A DNA stretch of 64,000 nucleotides from Myxococcota bacterium. GTDB lineage: Bacteria; Myxococcota_A; Bradymonadia; UBA7976; UBA1532. Position 1 is the stretch's first letter. Every line of letters starts with the position of its first letter. The translations under genes and the position numbers were made by a program. Under the pieces are notes generated by a model. The model was not told where the DNA came from and did not search any database. It saw only the letters and a program-made list of their open reading frames with translations. Below, piece by piece: positions 52,370 to 61,119 of this stretch. Location: contig CAUJDF010000070.1 in NCBI GenBank assembly GCA_963169045.1, forward strand, positions 186,001 through 250,000, in the 5' to 3' direction.

Positions 52370-53848
52370 TCAGATGGTGGCCTTCAGGAAGATCGTGAAC
52401 GCCTCGTTGGGCGACTTCTGCGCCACCCACCCGAGCTTTCGGCCGCGGCTCCACTTCAGGCCGACGTTCCAGGGGTGCGCCTCGTTGTCCCACTTCCACC
52501 TCTCGGCCTTGTCGGCCGGATCGTCGGGGAAGGGCGAGTGCAGCGGGTAGACGTGCAGATGCCCCGCCTGCGCCCGGAACGGCGCGTCGGAGTCCCCTTC
52601 CAGGAAGAGGTCGCCGTTGTCGTTCCCGATCCGCAGGTTCCAGGTGTACGTCGCCTCGGCGAGCGTCACGGCGTCAGCCGTCACCAGCTTCAGGAACGGC
52701 GCGTAGGGCCCGTTGGGGGACTTCTCGGCGACCCAGGCGACGCACATGCCGGGGGCCCACGGGAGGCCCGTGTTCCATCGCCGCGCGTCGTTGTCCCACG
52801 CCCAGGCTTGCGTCTGCCGCCGGTCCGGGTCGGCCGGAAAGCCGGGCTGAGGCGAGTAGACGTGGATCTGGCCCTGTTGCGCGCGGAACGGCGCGTCGGT
52901 CCCCGATTCGATGTGGAGGACGCCGTTCTCGTTGGTCGCCCGCAGCGTCCAGGTGAAGCGGCTGGTGTGGACCTGAGGCACCATGGCGGTGGGGGTCTGC
53001 TTGGGATGATGGTGATTGAGGTTGACGATCGCGTCGACCCATCCGAACCGCTGGATGAAATCGACGGCGATGATGTTGAGCCGTCGCCTCAGCCAGGACG
53101 CATACTGGCCCTCGCCCCTGAACCGCGGCAGGAACGCGTTGGCGTTCCATTCGGAGCGGGTCGGCATGGTGTTGTGGATGTCTCCCTTGTAGGGAATGCC
53201 GAGGTGCAGGATCCACATCTTGTCGCTCCAGATCCTGTAGTTCTCGAGCGCCGCGACGTAATCCTCCGGGGCGTGCGTGCCGGCGTAGACCCCCTCGCGG
53301 TCCATGCAGGCGACCTGGGACGGCGCTCCGAACCGCAGCAGGACCAGGCGCTTGCCGGCGGACCGGAGATCGCTGGGCGTGGCATCGGCGAAGCTCTTGC
53401 CGCTCAGATCGGACGGGGTGGCCATGTGGTCCTTCACCTGGTCGCACGCCCACTGCCAACCCGCGTCGATGTTGTCGTCCGCATCGATCAGCAGCGTCGC
53501 GATGACGATCTCGCCGGTGTTCTGATCCAGGAAGGAACGGATGTCCGTCAGGACGTCCGCGAGCCGCACGTGCGTCCAGACGCCGTGATACATCCAATAC
53601 TCGCCGTCGCGGGCCCGACACGCCCGCAGGTCGAGGTAGCGGGCCCCGGCCTCCAACTGTTCGAGGACGGAGATCTCCTGACACTGGCTGGAGTTGTTGT
53701 CGACCCTGCGCTCCATCACGTACGTCCCGGCGTCGTGGCTGCCGGGGATGACGATGTCTCGCAGCGGACGATCGTCGAGGAAGCTCATGTCCTTCATCCA
53801 TGTCTGCGTGGAGACGGTCGCTCTTGCCAGGGACGCTTGTGAAGACAT
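52370..53848 (-). CDS. PI-PLC X-domain protein with duplicated C-terminal domain
   Basis: 492 residues. VIPGSHDAGTY gives His38-Asp39, YLDLR gives Asp73/Arg75, and YWMYHGVW gives His88. The spacings (His38 to Arg75 = 37, to His88 = 50) equal those of the Bacillus PI-PLC triad (His32, Arg69, His82), so the active site looks intact; IIAVDFIQRFG is the later conserved strand. Two copies of a ~90-residue module follow (about 300-390 and 400-492), each with DAPFRAQxGxxHVYxxxxxFP, WDNxARxWNxGLxW and VAxKSPN. No signal peptide is visible, unlike many secreted PI-PLCs. It likely cleaves phosphoinositides, or is an inactive lipid binder. Confidence 0.9.
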   Translation of the reverse strand: MSSQASLARATVSTQTWMKDMSFLDDRPLRDIVIPGSHDAGTYVMERRVDNNSSQCQEISVLEQLEAGARYLDLRACRARDGEYWMYHGVWTHVRLADVLTDIRSFLDQNTGEIVIATLLIDADDNIDAGWQWACDQVKDHMATPSDLSGKSFADATPSDLRSAGKRLVLLRFGAPSQVACMDREGVYAGTHAPEDYVAALENYRIWSDKMWILHLGIPYKGDIHNTMPTRSEWNANAFLPRFRGEGQYASWLRRRLNIIAVDFIQRFGWVDAIVNLNHHHPKQTPTAMVPQVHTSRFTWTLRATNENGVLHIESGTDAPFRAQQGQIHVYSPQPGFPADPDRRQTQAWAWDNDARRWNTGLPWAPGMCVAWVAEKSPNGPYAPFLKLVTADAVTLAEATYTWNLRIGNDNGDLFLEGDSDAPFRAQAGHLHVYPLHSPFPDDPADKAERWKWDNEAHPWNVGLKWSRGRKLGWVAQKSPNEAFTIFLKATI

Positions 53849-53949
53849 TGAAACGCTCGCCTGTGTCGGGGTGGTCTGCGGTGGCGCGCCCGACTATTGC
53901 ACTGTCTCGGACGCCGGGCAAGCGCGGGTGTGTGCCGTGACGCCCCGGA

Positions 53950-54590
53950 TCAGTCGAAGCAGACGGCCATGGCATCGCAGCCGACGTTGCGCGACGCGCA
54001 CCGGAAGCTGTGTTCGTCGTCGGGGAGCGCGGCACAGTCGAAGTGGCACAGATCGAAGTCGCCGAGGGAGCTGTCGGGCGCGGCGCGGCGGTTCACGTTG
54101 CGGCGGGCGGCGGCGCACACGTCGTCGGACAGGACCGGGCCTTCGAGGCACAGAGTCGTGACGGCGCCCTCGCTCACCTGCGCGACGAGGTCCGCGACGC
54201 TGGGATCGTCAACGCGTCCCAGTCCTGCAGCAGGGCGCGTCCGGAGCGGTTGTTGGCGCTCTCGCCGCAGAACACCCCCACCGGAGGACGCCGTCGACGC
54301 CGCCAGCCCGGCGCCGCGCTTCTTCGGCGCCGCTCGCGAGCTCGCCCTCGGGACCCGTGAGCGCGACGCGGTCGAACTCGACGCGCAACACCTCGGTCTT
54401 CAACAACAACTGGAGCCTGCCGCCGGCGGTGGCGGCGTCGAGGCGCGCGCGTCTCGGGAGCGACGGGGTTGAAGCTGTCGCCGCGGTACGAAAGGCGGGC
54501 GGTCGTGAGGGCGCCGCCCCCGCCACCGCCGTCGTCGCAGGCGGGCAGGAGCGCGGCGAGCGCGAGGCGCCAGGGGAACCGGAGCGACAT
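53950..54590 (-). pseudogene. Disrupted Cys-rich lipoprotein
   Basis: From ATG 54590 a lipobox-type signal (LRFPWRLALAALLPAC) is followed by SYRGDSFNPVAPETRA. The protein-like reading then moves to other frames: RARLDAATAGGRLQLLLKTE and VEFDRVALTGPEGELASG, next VFCGESANNRSGRALLQDWD, and finally VDDPSVADLVAQVSEGAVTT then LCLEGPVLSDDVCAAARRNV, ending CFD at 53950. At least three frame changes are needed. The last part holds six or more Cys. It starts 63 nt after the beta-propeller gene stop, so it may be the third gene of the TPP-riboswitch operon. Decay or assembly indels are both possible. Confidence 0.65.
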
Positions 54591-54653
54591 GGGGACCTCC
54601 GCGAGCGCCCGCATCCCTCGCGCCAGGTCGTCCGCGACGCGCGTCCGGGCTCA

Positions 54654-55937
54654 CTAAAGGGGCAGCACCAGCGAGACGGAGCTCTCGGCCTCGTTGGCCG
54701 TGACGACCACGCCGTCGGCGGCGCTGATGCCTTCCATGCCGATGGTGCTCTCGGTGTTGGCCGTGCCCTCGTCGGCGGCGCCGACCTTCACGACGCCGGC
54801 GATGCGCACGTCGGCGACGTCGTCGAAGCGCCACACGCCGACGGCGCCGGCGTGCTTCAGGCTCGCGGCCACGTAGGCGTGGCCCTGCCAGCGGAAGGCG
54901 GCGAGGGAGTCGGGCCGGAAGGGCGCGAAGCTGCCCGGCTCGACGTTGCGCGGCAGGTCGCCGGGCATGTCGGCGGGGTCGATGAGCACCTGCGCCTCGT
55001 GGGTGCCGTCGAGGGCCAGGACGTGCAGCGTGTCGTTGTACTCGCCGGCGACGACGAAGTGCTCGGCGCCGGCGGCGTCGACCACGCGGTGCACGCCGTC
55101 GGGCCACGGCTCGGCGCCGTCGGGGCGATCGGGCAGGCGCACGACCGTCACGTCGTCGCTCGTGCGCTCGACGACGCCGGTCGCGCCGTCGAGCAGCGCG
55201 CTGCGCCGGAACAGCAGAACCTCGTGGGTGTCCTGCAGCGTCGCCGCGACGTGGTCGCCGTCGCTCGCGAACACGATCTGCTCCGGCTCGCGCTTCGCCC
55301 CCTCCCCGCCCGTCATCGTGATGCGCGCGCGCACGGTCGCCGCCGCCGGATCGCCGCCCGGCAGCTCCAGCAGCGTCACCTGCGCCTTCAGGTCCGGCAG
55401 CGGGCACTTCCCTTCGTTGAAGTCGACCTCGTCGGCGCTGACCACCCAGCGGTCGTCGTCGCTCACGTCGACCGCGTCGGGCATCGGACCGACCTCGACC
55501 TCGCGCAGGACGGTGCCGAACAGCTCGCCGTCGGACACGTCGAGGAACACGAGCGATCCGCGGCAGTCGACGAGCGTGCCGCCCTCGCTGACCGGCTTCG
55601 TGCGCGTGACCACCGCGAAGCGGCCCTGGCGGTCGAAGTCGATGTGCGTCAACTCGCTCTCGCTGGCGTCCTCGGGGAACAGGTTGCGGCTGCGCCGTTC
55701 GACGAGCGCGCCGCCCTCGATCGCCAGCAGCGTGACCTTGCGGGCCTTCGACCCGACGAGGACCGCGCGCCCGCCGCCCGGCAGGAGCTTCACGATCTCG
55801 CTGTTGTCGGCGGCGCCGAAGCGCAGCGTGTCCGCGTGGCGGCCGCGCCAGCCCGTGTCCGTCGGCGCGTCGCCGTCCGCCGCCTGCCCGTCGCACGCGC
55901 ACAGCGCGAGCGCCATCAACCAACCACGCGTCTTCAT
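54654..55937 (-). CDS. Beta-propeller-like lipoprotein, TPP-riboswitch operon
   Basis: 427 residues; ATG at 55937, 11 nt after the stop of the outer-membrane gene, so co-transcribed. A short signal peptide has lipobox LCAC with Asp next (ACDGQ). The rest is built of repeating four-stranded blocks: KLLPGGGRAVLVGSKARKVT, LTHIDFDRQGRFAVVTRTKP, VDVSDDDRWVVSADEVD, QIVFASDGDHVAATLQD, GAEHFVVAGEYNDTLHVLAL and the final VAADGVVVTANEAESSV-like ISAADGVVVTANEAESSVSL, in the style of choice-of-anchor-I-like beta-propellers. Its position under a TPP riboswitch suggests a role in thiamine binding, uptake or sensing at the outer membrane. No catalytic residue seen. Confidence 0.85.
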   Translation of the reverse strand: MKTRGWLMALALCACDGQAADGDAPTDTGWRGRHADTLRFGAADNSEIVKLLPGGGRAVLVGSKARKVTLLAIEGGALVERRSRNLFPEDASESELTHIDFDRQGRFAVVTRTKPVSEGGTLVDCRGSLVFLDVSDGELFGTVLREVEVGPMPDAVDVSDDDRWVVSADEVDFNEGKCPLPDLKAQVTLLELPGGDPAAATVRARITMTGGEGAKREPEQIVFASDGDHVAATLQDTHEVLLFRRSALLDGATGVVERTSDDVTVVRLPDRPDGAEPWPDGVHRVVDAAGAEHFVVAGEYNDTLHVLALDGTHEAQVLIDPADMPGDLPRNVEPGSFAPFRPDSLAAFRWQGHAYVAASLKHAGAVGVWRFDDVADVRIAGVVKVGAADEGTANTESTIGMEGISAADGVVVTANEAESSVSLVLPL

Positions 55938-55948
55938 TACACTTTCCC

Positions 55949-57208
55949 TCACCACCGCAGTTCGAGCGCCGCCGTCGTCTCGTCGTTGTCCACGTCGGCC
56001 TGCGCCTGCCCGGCGGCGGGCGCGCCGTTCGCCTCGCGGACGAGGCTGTGCTCCACGTGCAGCCGCAGCAGCTCGCCATAGAGCTGCGTCGTCAGCGCCA
56101 GCGTCAGGACGTCCCAGTCCCAGGTGAGCGCCTGGCTCGGGTCGACGGCGCGCAGCGCGCGGCCCTCGGCGAGCCGCCGGTCGGCGCCGACGAGGCGGTA
56201 GTACTCGGCGCGCGCCCGCGGCTCGACCGTGCGCAGGAACGCGCGCGGGTGCTCCGAGCGGCGCCACACGTACCCGACCTGGGCGTAGCCGGCGCGGCGG
56301 CGCAGCAGGCTCTCGGCGGACTCGATCGCCTCGACCCGGAGCTCGGCCCCCCCGAGGCGCGCGTCGAGGCGGCCGCCGGCCCACCAGAACGTGTCGTCCT
56401 GGCGGCGCGGATCAGCGGCGTCGAAGCCGGGGAGCAGCGCGTAGTTCGCCATGCGCGTGCGCAGCTCGTCGTAGCCGCGCTCGGCGGAGAGCGTGCCGCG
56501 GTAGCCGAAGGCCTCGAGCCGCACCCCGGCCCACTCGAGCGCCGCACGCGCGCCGTAGACCGGCGCGTTGCCGGAGAAGCTCTCGGCGTCGCCGCTGCCC
56601 ACGACCGCCAGCGTCCCGCGCTCGCTCGCGTCGTTGACGAGCGCGGTGACGAGCGGGCGCATCAGGCCGAGCGAGACGCCGAGCGTCCAGCCGAGGCGGC
56701 CGCGCGCGCCGGCCTCCGCCGTGAGGTGGACCTCGCGTCTTCCCCAATAGATCCGAGATGTTAGAGGTTCACGGAACGTGAGGTCGTCGATCGCGACGAA
56801 CGGCACGTTGAGGCCGGCCTCGAGGTGCACGTCGAGCGGCCCGAGGTCGCGCTCGAAGTCGAACCAGGCGGCGCGGGCCCGCGCTGCGCGGTCGTCGAAT
56901 TCCAGCTCCGCGAGGAACGCGAGGCCCTCGTCGGTCACGAGCCGCGGCGCGAGCAGCACGCGCTCCAGGCGGGCCGTGCCGCTGCGCGTCCCGAGCGTGA
57001 CCGTGTCGGTGCGGCTGTCGTGGCCCTCGCCGCCGGCGCCCTCGAGGTCGCGCCACGCCAGGTCGGCGCGGCCCTTCAGGACGAGGCGGAGGCCGTCGGG
57101 GCCCTCGATCGCGAAGCGCGGCGGCTGCCGCTCGTCGGAGAAGGCGTCCCAGCCGGCCCAGGCGGGGCGGACCAGCAAGAAGGAGAAGACGAGCAGCGCA
57201 CGTCCCAC
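55949..57208 (-). CDS. Outer-membrane beta-barrel protein, TPP-riboswitch regulated
   Basis: 419 residues from GTG 57208, chosen because GGGAG lies 5 nt upstream and the signal peptide GRALLVFSFLLVRPAWA then ends just before GWDAF. The mature protein alternates polar/hydrophobic residues (RLVLKGRADLAWRDLEGAGG, ARLERVLLAPRLVTDEGLAF, GRREVHLTAEAGARGRLGWT, LRVEAIESAESLLRRRAGYA, VLTLALTTQLYGELLRLHVE) and ends in LELRW with a terminal aromatic residue, the beta-barrel targeting mark. It lacks a TonB box and plug, so it is porin-like rather than TonB-dependent. First gene after the TPP riboswitch, which predicts repression when TPP is abundant; thiamine or a precursor is the natural candidate cargo. 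Confidence 0.85.
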   Translation of the reverse strand: MGRALLVFSFLLVRPAWAGWDAFSDERQPPRFAIEGPDGLRLVLKGRADLAWRDLEGAGGEGHDSRTDTVTLGTRSGTARLERVLLAPRLVTDEGLAFLAELEFDDRAARARAAWFDFERDLGPLDVHLEAGLNVPFVAIDDLTFREPLTSRIYWGRREVHLTAEAGARGRLGWTLGVSLGLMRPLVTALVNDASERGTLAVVGSGDAESFSGNAPVYGARAALEWAGVRLEAFGYRGTLSAERGYDELRTRMANYALLPGFDAADPRRQDDTFWWAGGRLDARLGGAELRVEAIESAESLLRRRAGYAQVGYVWRRSEHPRAFLRTVEPRARAEYYRLVGADRRLAEGRALRAVDPSQALTWDWDVLTLALTTQLYGELLRLHVEHSLVREANGAPAAGQAQADVDNDETTAALELRW

Positions 57209-57270
57209 GACGACTCCCGTGGGCCATGCCGCGCGCCCGACGGCACGCGCGCGTGCGCCGGGATCGCGCT

Positions 57271-57363
57271 GCGCCCCCGTCCCTCCGTTGGCATGACCCA
57301 AATCAGGTTCGACGGGTATCTCTCAGCCCGGCGCGGTCGCGTGCCGGGCACCCCGGGGGGCGC
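57271..57363 (-). ncRNA. TPP riboswitch (THI box)
   Basis: On the minus strand the element begins at 57363 with an 8-bp P1 stem (GCGCCCCC paired to GGGGGCGC at 57278-57271). Within it are GGGGTGCC (57354-57347), a P3-like CCCGGC/GCCGGG hairpin, CTGAGA (57326-57321), ACCCG (57317-57313), AACCTGAT (57309-57302), ATGCCA (57294-57289) and ACGGAGGGA (57288-57280). These are the conserved elements of the TPP aptamer in the right order; the E. coli thiM aptamer has the same core. It precedes the outer-membrane gene by about 60 nt, where a GC-rich hairpin (about 57241-57260) and the ribosome site form the likely expression platform. Confidence 0.97.
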
Positions 57364-57408
57364 GCGGCGAGACTGCGCCCGAGGCGGGCGGCTGTCAACC
57401 GGCCGGAT

Positions 57409-57438
57409 TTGTGCCGCCCCCCGTCGCCCGTCTACTGT
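57409..57438 (+). promoter_or_regulatory. Weak candidate promoter of the divergent Cys-repeat lipoprotein
   Basis: TTGTGC (57409-57414), 18 nt, TACTGT (57433-57438), with a start near 57445 and GGGAGG at 57456-57461 before the GTG at 57469. The -35 is only a partial match. Confidence 0.4.
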
Positions 57439-57468
57439 CCCCGACCTCCGTCGGCGGGAGGTTCCAGC

Positions 57469-60400
57469 GTGGTCAGGGGTGTGTCGTTGCGGTGTGTTTT
57501 CGGCCTTTTCCTCGTTGTTCTCGCGGGTTGCGAGGGCGGCGAGACGGCCGCCGGCGGGCCGGGGGACGCGCAGCCGTCGGCCGGGGACGCGGGCGGCGGC
57601 TGCGTCGCTGCGTGCGAGGGGGCGCGACGGTGCGACGCCGACGGTGTCGCGCAGGTGTGCGCCGACTACGACGGCGACGGCTGCGCCGAGTGGGGCGGCG
57701 ACGTACCGTGCCTGGACGGCACGACGTGCAGCGAGGGCGCCTGCGTGGCGGCGTGCGACCACGCCTGCGCCGAGGGCGAGGCCGTGTGCGGCGGCGGCGG
57801 CATCCGGCGCTGCGCGGTGGCGGCGGATGGCTGCCGCGCGCTGGGGGCGCCCGAGCCGTGCGGCGAGGGCCTGCGCTGCGACGACGGCGCGTGCGTCGAG
57901 GCCGACCGCCCCTGCGTCGCCACCTGCGACGCCGACGGCGCCCGGCAGTGCGGCGACGGCGGCTACCAGCGCTGCGGCCAGTTCGACGAGGACGCCTGCC
58001 TCGAGTGGTCCGTGACCATCCCCTGCGGCGCGGGCGAGACCTGCGCCGACGGCGAGTGCCTGCCCGACTGCACCGACGAGTGCGGGGGCGGCGAAGTGAG
58101 CTGCTCCGGTGACGGCTTCACGACCTGCGGCAACCACGACCGGGACATCTGCCTGGAGCCCGGCCCGGTGATCGGCTGCGGCGCCGACGAGCGCTGCGAC
58201 GACGGCCGCTGCGTGCCCGTCGCCCTGCCGTGCGAGGACGCCTGCGACGCAGAGGGCGCGAGCGTCTGCGCCGAGGGCGGCGCCGCCTGGCAGCGATGCG
58301 GACAGTACGACGCCGACGAGTGCCTCGAGCTGTCGCCTGCTGTCGCGTGCGCGGGGTTCGAGCGGTGCGAGGCGGGGGCCTGCGTCCCGGTCTGCGAGGA
58401 CGAGTGCGGCGCCGGGGCGCGGCGCTGCGGCGGCGGCGGCGCGCAGATCTGCGGCAACTTCGACCACGACCCCTGCCTCGAGTGGGCGCCGGCGGAGGCC
58501 TGCGGCGAGGGCGAGCGCTGCGACGACGGCCGCTGCGTCCGCGTCGACGTCCCCTGCGAGGACGCCTGCGCGGCGGACGCGCGCCGCTGCGGGGCCGCCG
58601 GCGTGGAGGTCTGCGGCAACTTCGACGACGACGCCTGCCGCGAGTGGAGCCCGGCGGTGGCGTGCGGCGAGGGCGAGCGCTGCGAGGGTGAGGGCGAGTG
58701 CGTCGCCGACTGCGCCGACGAGTGCGCTCCCGGCGAGGCGGCCTGCGCCGGCAACGGCGTGAGCGTGTGCGGGAACTTCGACGCCGACCCGTGTCTCGAG
58801 CCCGGCCCCCCGCAGGGATGCCCCGCGGGCCAGAGCTGCTCCGACGGGCAGTGCCGCCTCGACTGCGTCGACGAGTGCGCCGCCGACGGCGCCCGCGCCT
58901 GCGTGGCGGGCGTGAACGCCGTGCGCCTGTGCGGCGCCTACGACGCCGACGCATGCCGCGACTGGTCGAGCCCCCTGCCCTGCCGGGCCGACGAGGCGTG
59001 CGTCGACGGGCGCTGCGTGGCCGTGTGCCGCGACGAGTGCGCCGCGGGCGATCGCCGCTGCCTCGGCGACGGCTACGAGGTCTGCGGCGACTTCGACGCC
59101 GACGACTGCCTCGAGTTCGGGGGCGGGGAGGCGTGCGGCGCCGGCCAGACCTGCGAGGCCGGCGCGTGCAACACCCCGTGCCGGGACGAGTGCCCGGGCG
59201 AGGGCGCCGGCGACTGCCCGGACGCCGGCAGCAGCCGGGCCTGCGGCAACTTCGACGCCGACGCCTGCTTCGAGTGGAGCGTGGCGCGGGCCTGCGGGCT
59301 CGCCGAGGCCTGCGTCGACGGCGCCTGCGCGCCGCGGCCGCCGCCGGCGCGGCCGGTGATCGACGAGGTGCTCTTCGACGCCGAGGGCGCCGACGCCCCC
59401 GGCGTCTTCGTGGAGCTGTGGGGGCCGCCCGGCACCGCGCTCGCCGGCTTCTCGCTGGTCGGAATCAACGGCACCAACGGCGAGATCTACGCGCGCATCC
59501 CGCTGGCGGGCGCCATCCCGCCCGACGGGTCCTTCGTCGTCGCCCACCCCGACGCGGCGCCGGCCCTCGCGGGCCAGGCCGACCAGTTCCACGCCGGCGC
59601 GGACCTCCAGAACGGGCCCGACTCGGTGCAGCTCCGGTGGGGCGACCTCGTCGTCGACGCCCTCGGCTATGGCGACTTCGCGGACGCGCGCTTTGCGGGC
59701 GAGGGCACACCGGCCGGGCGGGTCCAGGCCGGCCAGTCGCTCGCGCGCGACGCGCGCCACACGGACACGGGCGACAACGCGGCGGACTTCCGCGCCGGCC
59801 CGCCGTCGCCGGGCGCCGGCACGGCCGGCTGCGAGGCGGCGTGCGCCGAGGCCGGCGCCACGCGCTGCAGCGGAGCGGTGGCCGAGCGGTGCGCCGCGGG
59901 CGCCGGCGGTTGCCTCGTCTGGACGCCGGTCGAGGACTGCGGCGCCGACGACCGCCTCTGCCAGGACGGCGCCTGCGTCGCCCCGCAGGGCTGCGCGGTG
60001 CCCGACGGCATCCAGGGACCGGTCGCGAACCTCGCCGACATGGACGCCCAGGACCAGCGCGGGACGCCGATCCCGTCGATCGACGTGCTGCCGATCGCCG
60101 GGGGCTTCGCCGTCGCGGCCGGGAGCGTGGACGTCGCCCGCTTCGCCCTGCTCGACCTCGACGCGCGAGTGCAGGCGGGCCCCGTCGGGCTGGGCACGAC
60201 GCGCTACGACCTGTGGGGCACGCGCGACGCCTACCCCCCGTCGATCGTGTTCACCGGCGAGCAGTACGTGGTGGCGTGGTCCGCCTTCAGCGACGCGGGC
60301 AACCGCGACATCGTGCTGACGCGGCTGACGCCCGAAGGCCAGACGATCGGGCGCCGGCAGATGATCGTCTCGCAGCGCAAGGGCTTCAACCCGGTCATCC

Positions 60401-61119
60401 GCGGGGATCGCGCCGGCCTGCAGGTCTTCTTCAACGCCTACGCCATGGTGGATCGCATCGACCTGAACGTCCTCGGCGAGCGGCAGGGCGACGAGGTGAC
60501 GGTGACCAGCGTCCGCGGCGACACCCGGGAGCGCGGCTACGTGAGGCTGGCGACGTCGGCGCAGGGCGGGCGCGGCCTCGCGTTCCTCCACGCCGTCGAG
60601 GCCTTCGGGACGCCGCACCTCTGGTTCCGGCCGCTCGACGCGGACGGCCGGCCGGCGGGCGACGAGCGAGCCTTCGGCGAGGTCTACCCGAGCGCCACCT
60701 GGCCGGGGCTGTTCCTCTTCGCGCACCCGCGGGATGGCTACCTGATGCTGTGGCAGGCCCGCCTCGCCGACGCCGTCCGCACGCGGGTAATCTTCTATGC
60801 GCGCCTCGCCGCCGACGGCGCGCCGCTCCAGACCGTCCGCCTCGACCAGCTCGACCCGCCCGCCGACTACCTGCCAAACATGGACGTGATGTCGGTCCAC
60901 TTCGACGGCGAGCGCATCGGCGTGGTGCACCGCCGCGAGCACGCCCGGGAGCCCGCGCACTTCGCGATCCAATGGATGGGCCTCGACGGTGCGTCGCTCG
61001 GCCGGACCGAGCTCGGCCAGGACGGCGGCGTCCTCACGCGCCACCCCGAGGACGGCGCCTGGCGCCTCTTCATCCCTGGGAATCCCATCCGGGTGGCGCG
61101 GCTCGGCTGCGCGGACTGA
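57469..61119 (+). CDS. Large Cys-repeat lipoprotein with lamin-tail and propeller-like regions
   Basis: 1,216 residues from GTG 57469 (GGGAGG 7 nt upstream). Lipobox VVLAGC. About twelve ~48-residue Cys modules occupy residues 40-620, typically CxxDECxxGExxCxGxGxxxCGNFDxDxCLEWxPxxxCGxGExCxDGxC. A lamin-tail-like domain (about 626-760) opens VIDEVLFDAEG and has FVELWGPPGT. One further Cys module (about 785-840) is followed by a beta-propeller-like C-terminal part (about 855-1216: FTGEQYVVAWSAFSDAGNRD, YVRLATSAQGGRGLAFLHAV, SVHFDGERIGVVHRREH). Probably an outer-membrane-anchored, surface-exposed scaffold or adhesin (inferred). It is divergent from the TPP operon. Confidence 0.92.
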   Translation: MVRGVSLRCVFGLFLVVLAGCEGGETAAGGPGDAQPSAGDAGGGCVAACEGARRCDADGVAQVCADYDGDGCAEWGGDVPCLDGTTCSEGACVAACDHACAEGEAVCGGGGIRRCAVAADGCRALGAPEPCGEGLRCDDGACVEADRPCVATCDADGARQCGDGGYQRCGQFDEDACLEWSVTIPCGAGETCADGECLPDCTDECGGGEVSCSGDGFTTCGNHDRDICLEPGPVIGCGADERCDDGRCVPVALPCEDACDAEGASVCAEGGAAWQRCGQYDADECLELSPAVACAGFERCEAGACVPVCEDECGAGARRCGGGGAQICGNFDHDPCLEWAPAEACGEGERCDDGRCVRVDVPCEDACAADARRCGAAGVEVCGNFDDDACREWSPAVACGEGERCEGEGECVADCADECAPGEAACAGNGVSVCGNFDADPCLEPGPPQGCPAGQSCSDGQCRLDCVDECAADGARACVAGVNAVRLCGAYDADACRDWSSPLPCRADEACVDGRCVAVCRDECAAGDRRCLGDGYEVCGDFDADDCLEFGGGEACGAGQTCEAGACNTPCRDECPGEGAGDCPDAGSSRACGNFDADACFEWSVARACGLAEACVDGACAPRPPPARPVIDEVLFDAEGADAPGVFVELWGPPGTALAGFSLVGINGTNGEIYARIPLAGAIPPDGSFVVAHPDAAPALAGQADQFHAGADLQNGPDSVQLRWGDLVVDALGYGDFADARFAGEGTPAGRVQAGQSLARDARHTDTGDNAADFRAGPPSPGAGTAGCEAACAEAGATRCSGAVAERCAAGAGGCLVWTPVEDCGADDRLCQDGACVAPQGCAVPDGIQGPVANLADMDAQDQRGTPIPSIDVLPIAGGFAVAAGSVDVARFALLDLDARVQAGPVGLGTTRYDLWGTRDAYPPSIVFTGEQYVVAWSAFSDAGNRDIVLTRLTPEGQTIGRRQMIVSQRKGFNPVIRGDRAGLQVFFNAYAMVDRIDLNVLGERQGDEVTVTSVRGDTRERGYVRLATSAQGGRGLAFLHAVEAFGTPHLWFRPLDADGRPAGDERAFGEVYPSATWPGLFLFAHPRDGYLMLWQARLADAVRTRVIFYARLAADGAPLQTVRLDQLDPPADYLPNMDVMSVHFDGERIGVVHRREHAREPAHFAIQWMGLDGASLGRTELGQDGGVLTRHPEDGAWRLFIPGNPIRVARLGCAD

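Noticed and set aside
52674-54035. Alternative leftward frame across the PI-PLC gene
   Set aside because: The frame starting at 53848 contains the full active-site triad; this one is Arg/Pro-rich.
57076-61044. Very long leftward open frame across the large Cys-repeat lipoprotein
   Set aside because: Its composition is unlike protein (Ala/Arg/Gly/Val runs), and the plus strand carries a lipobox, Cys modules and a lamin-tail domain.
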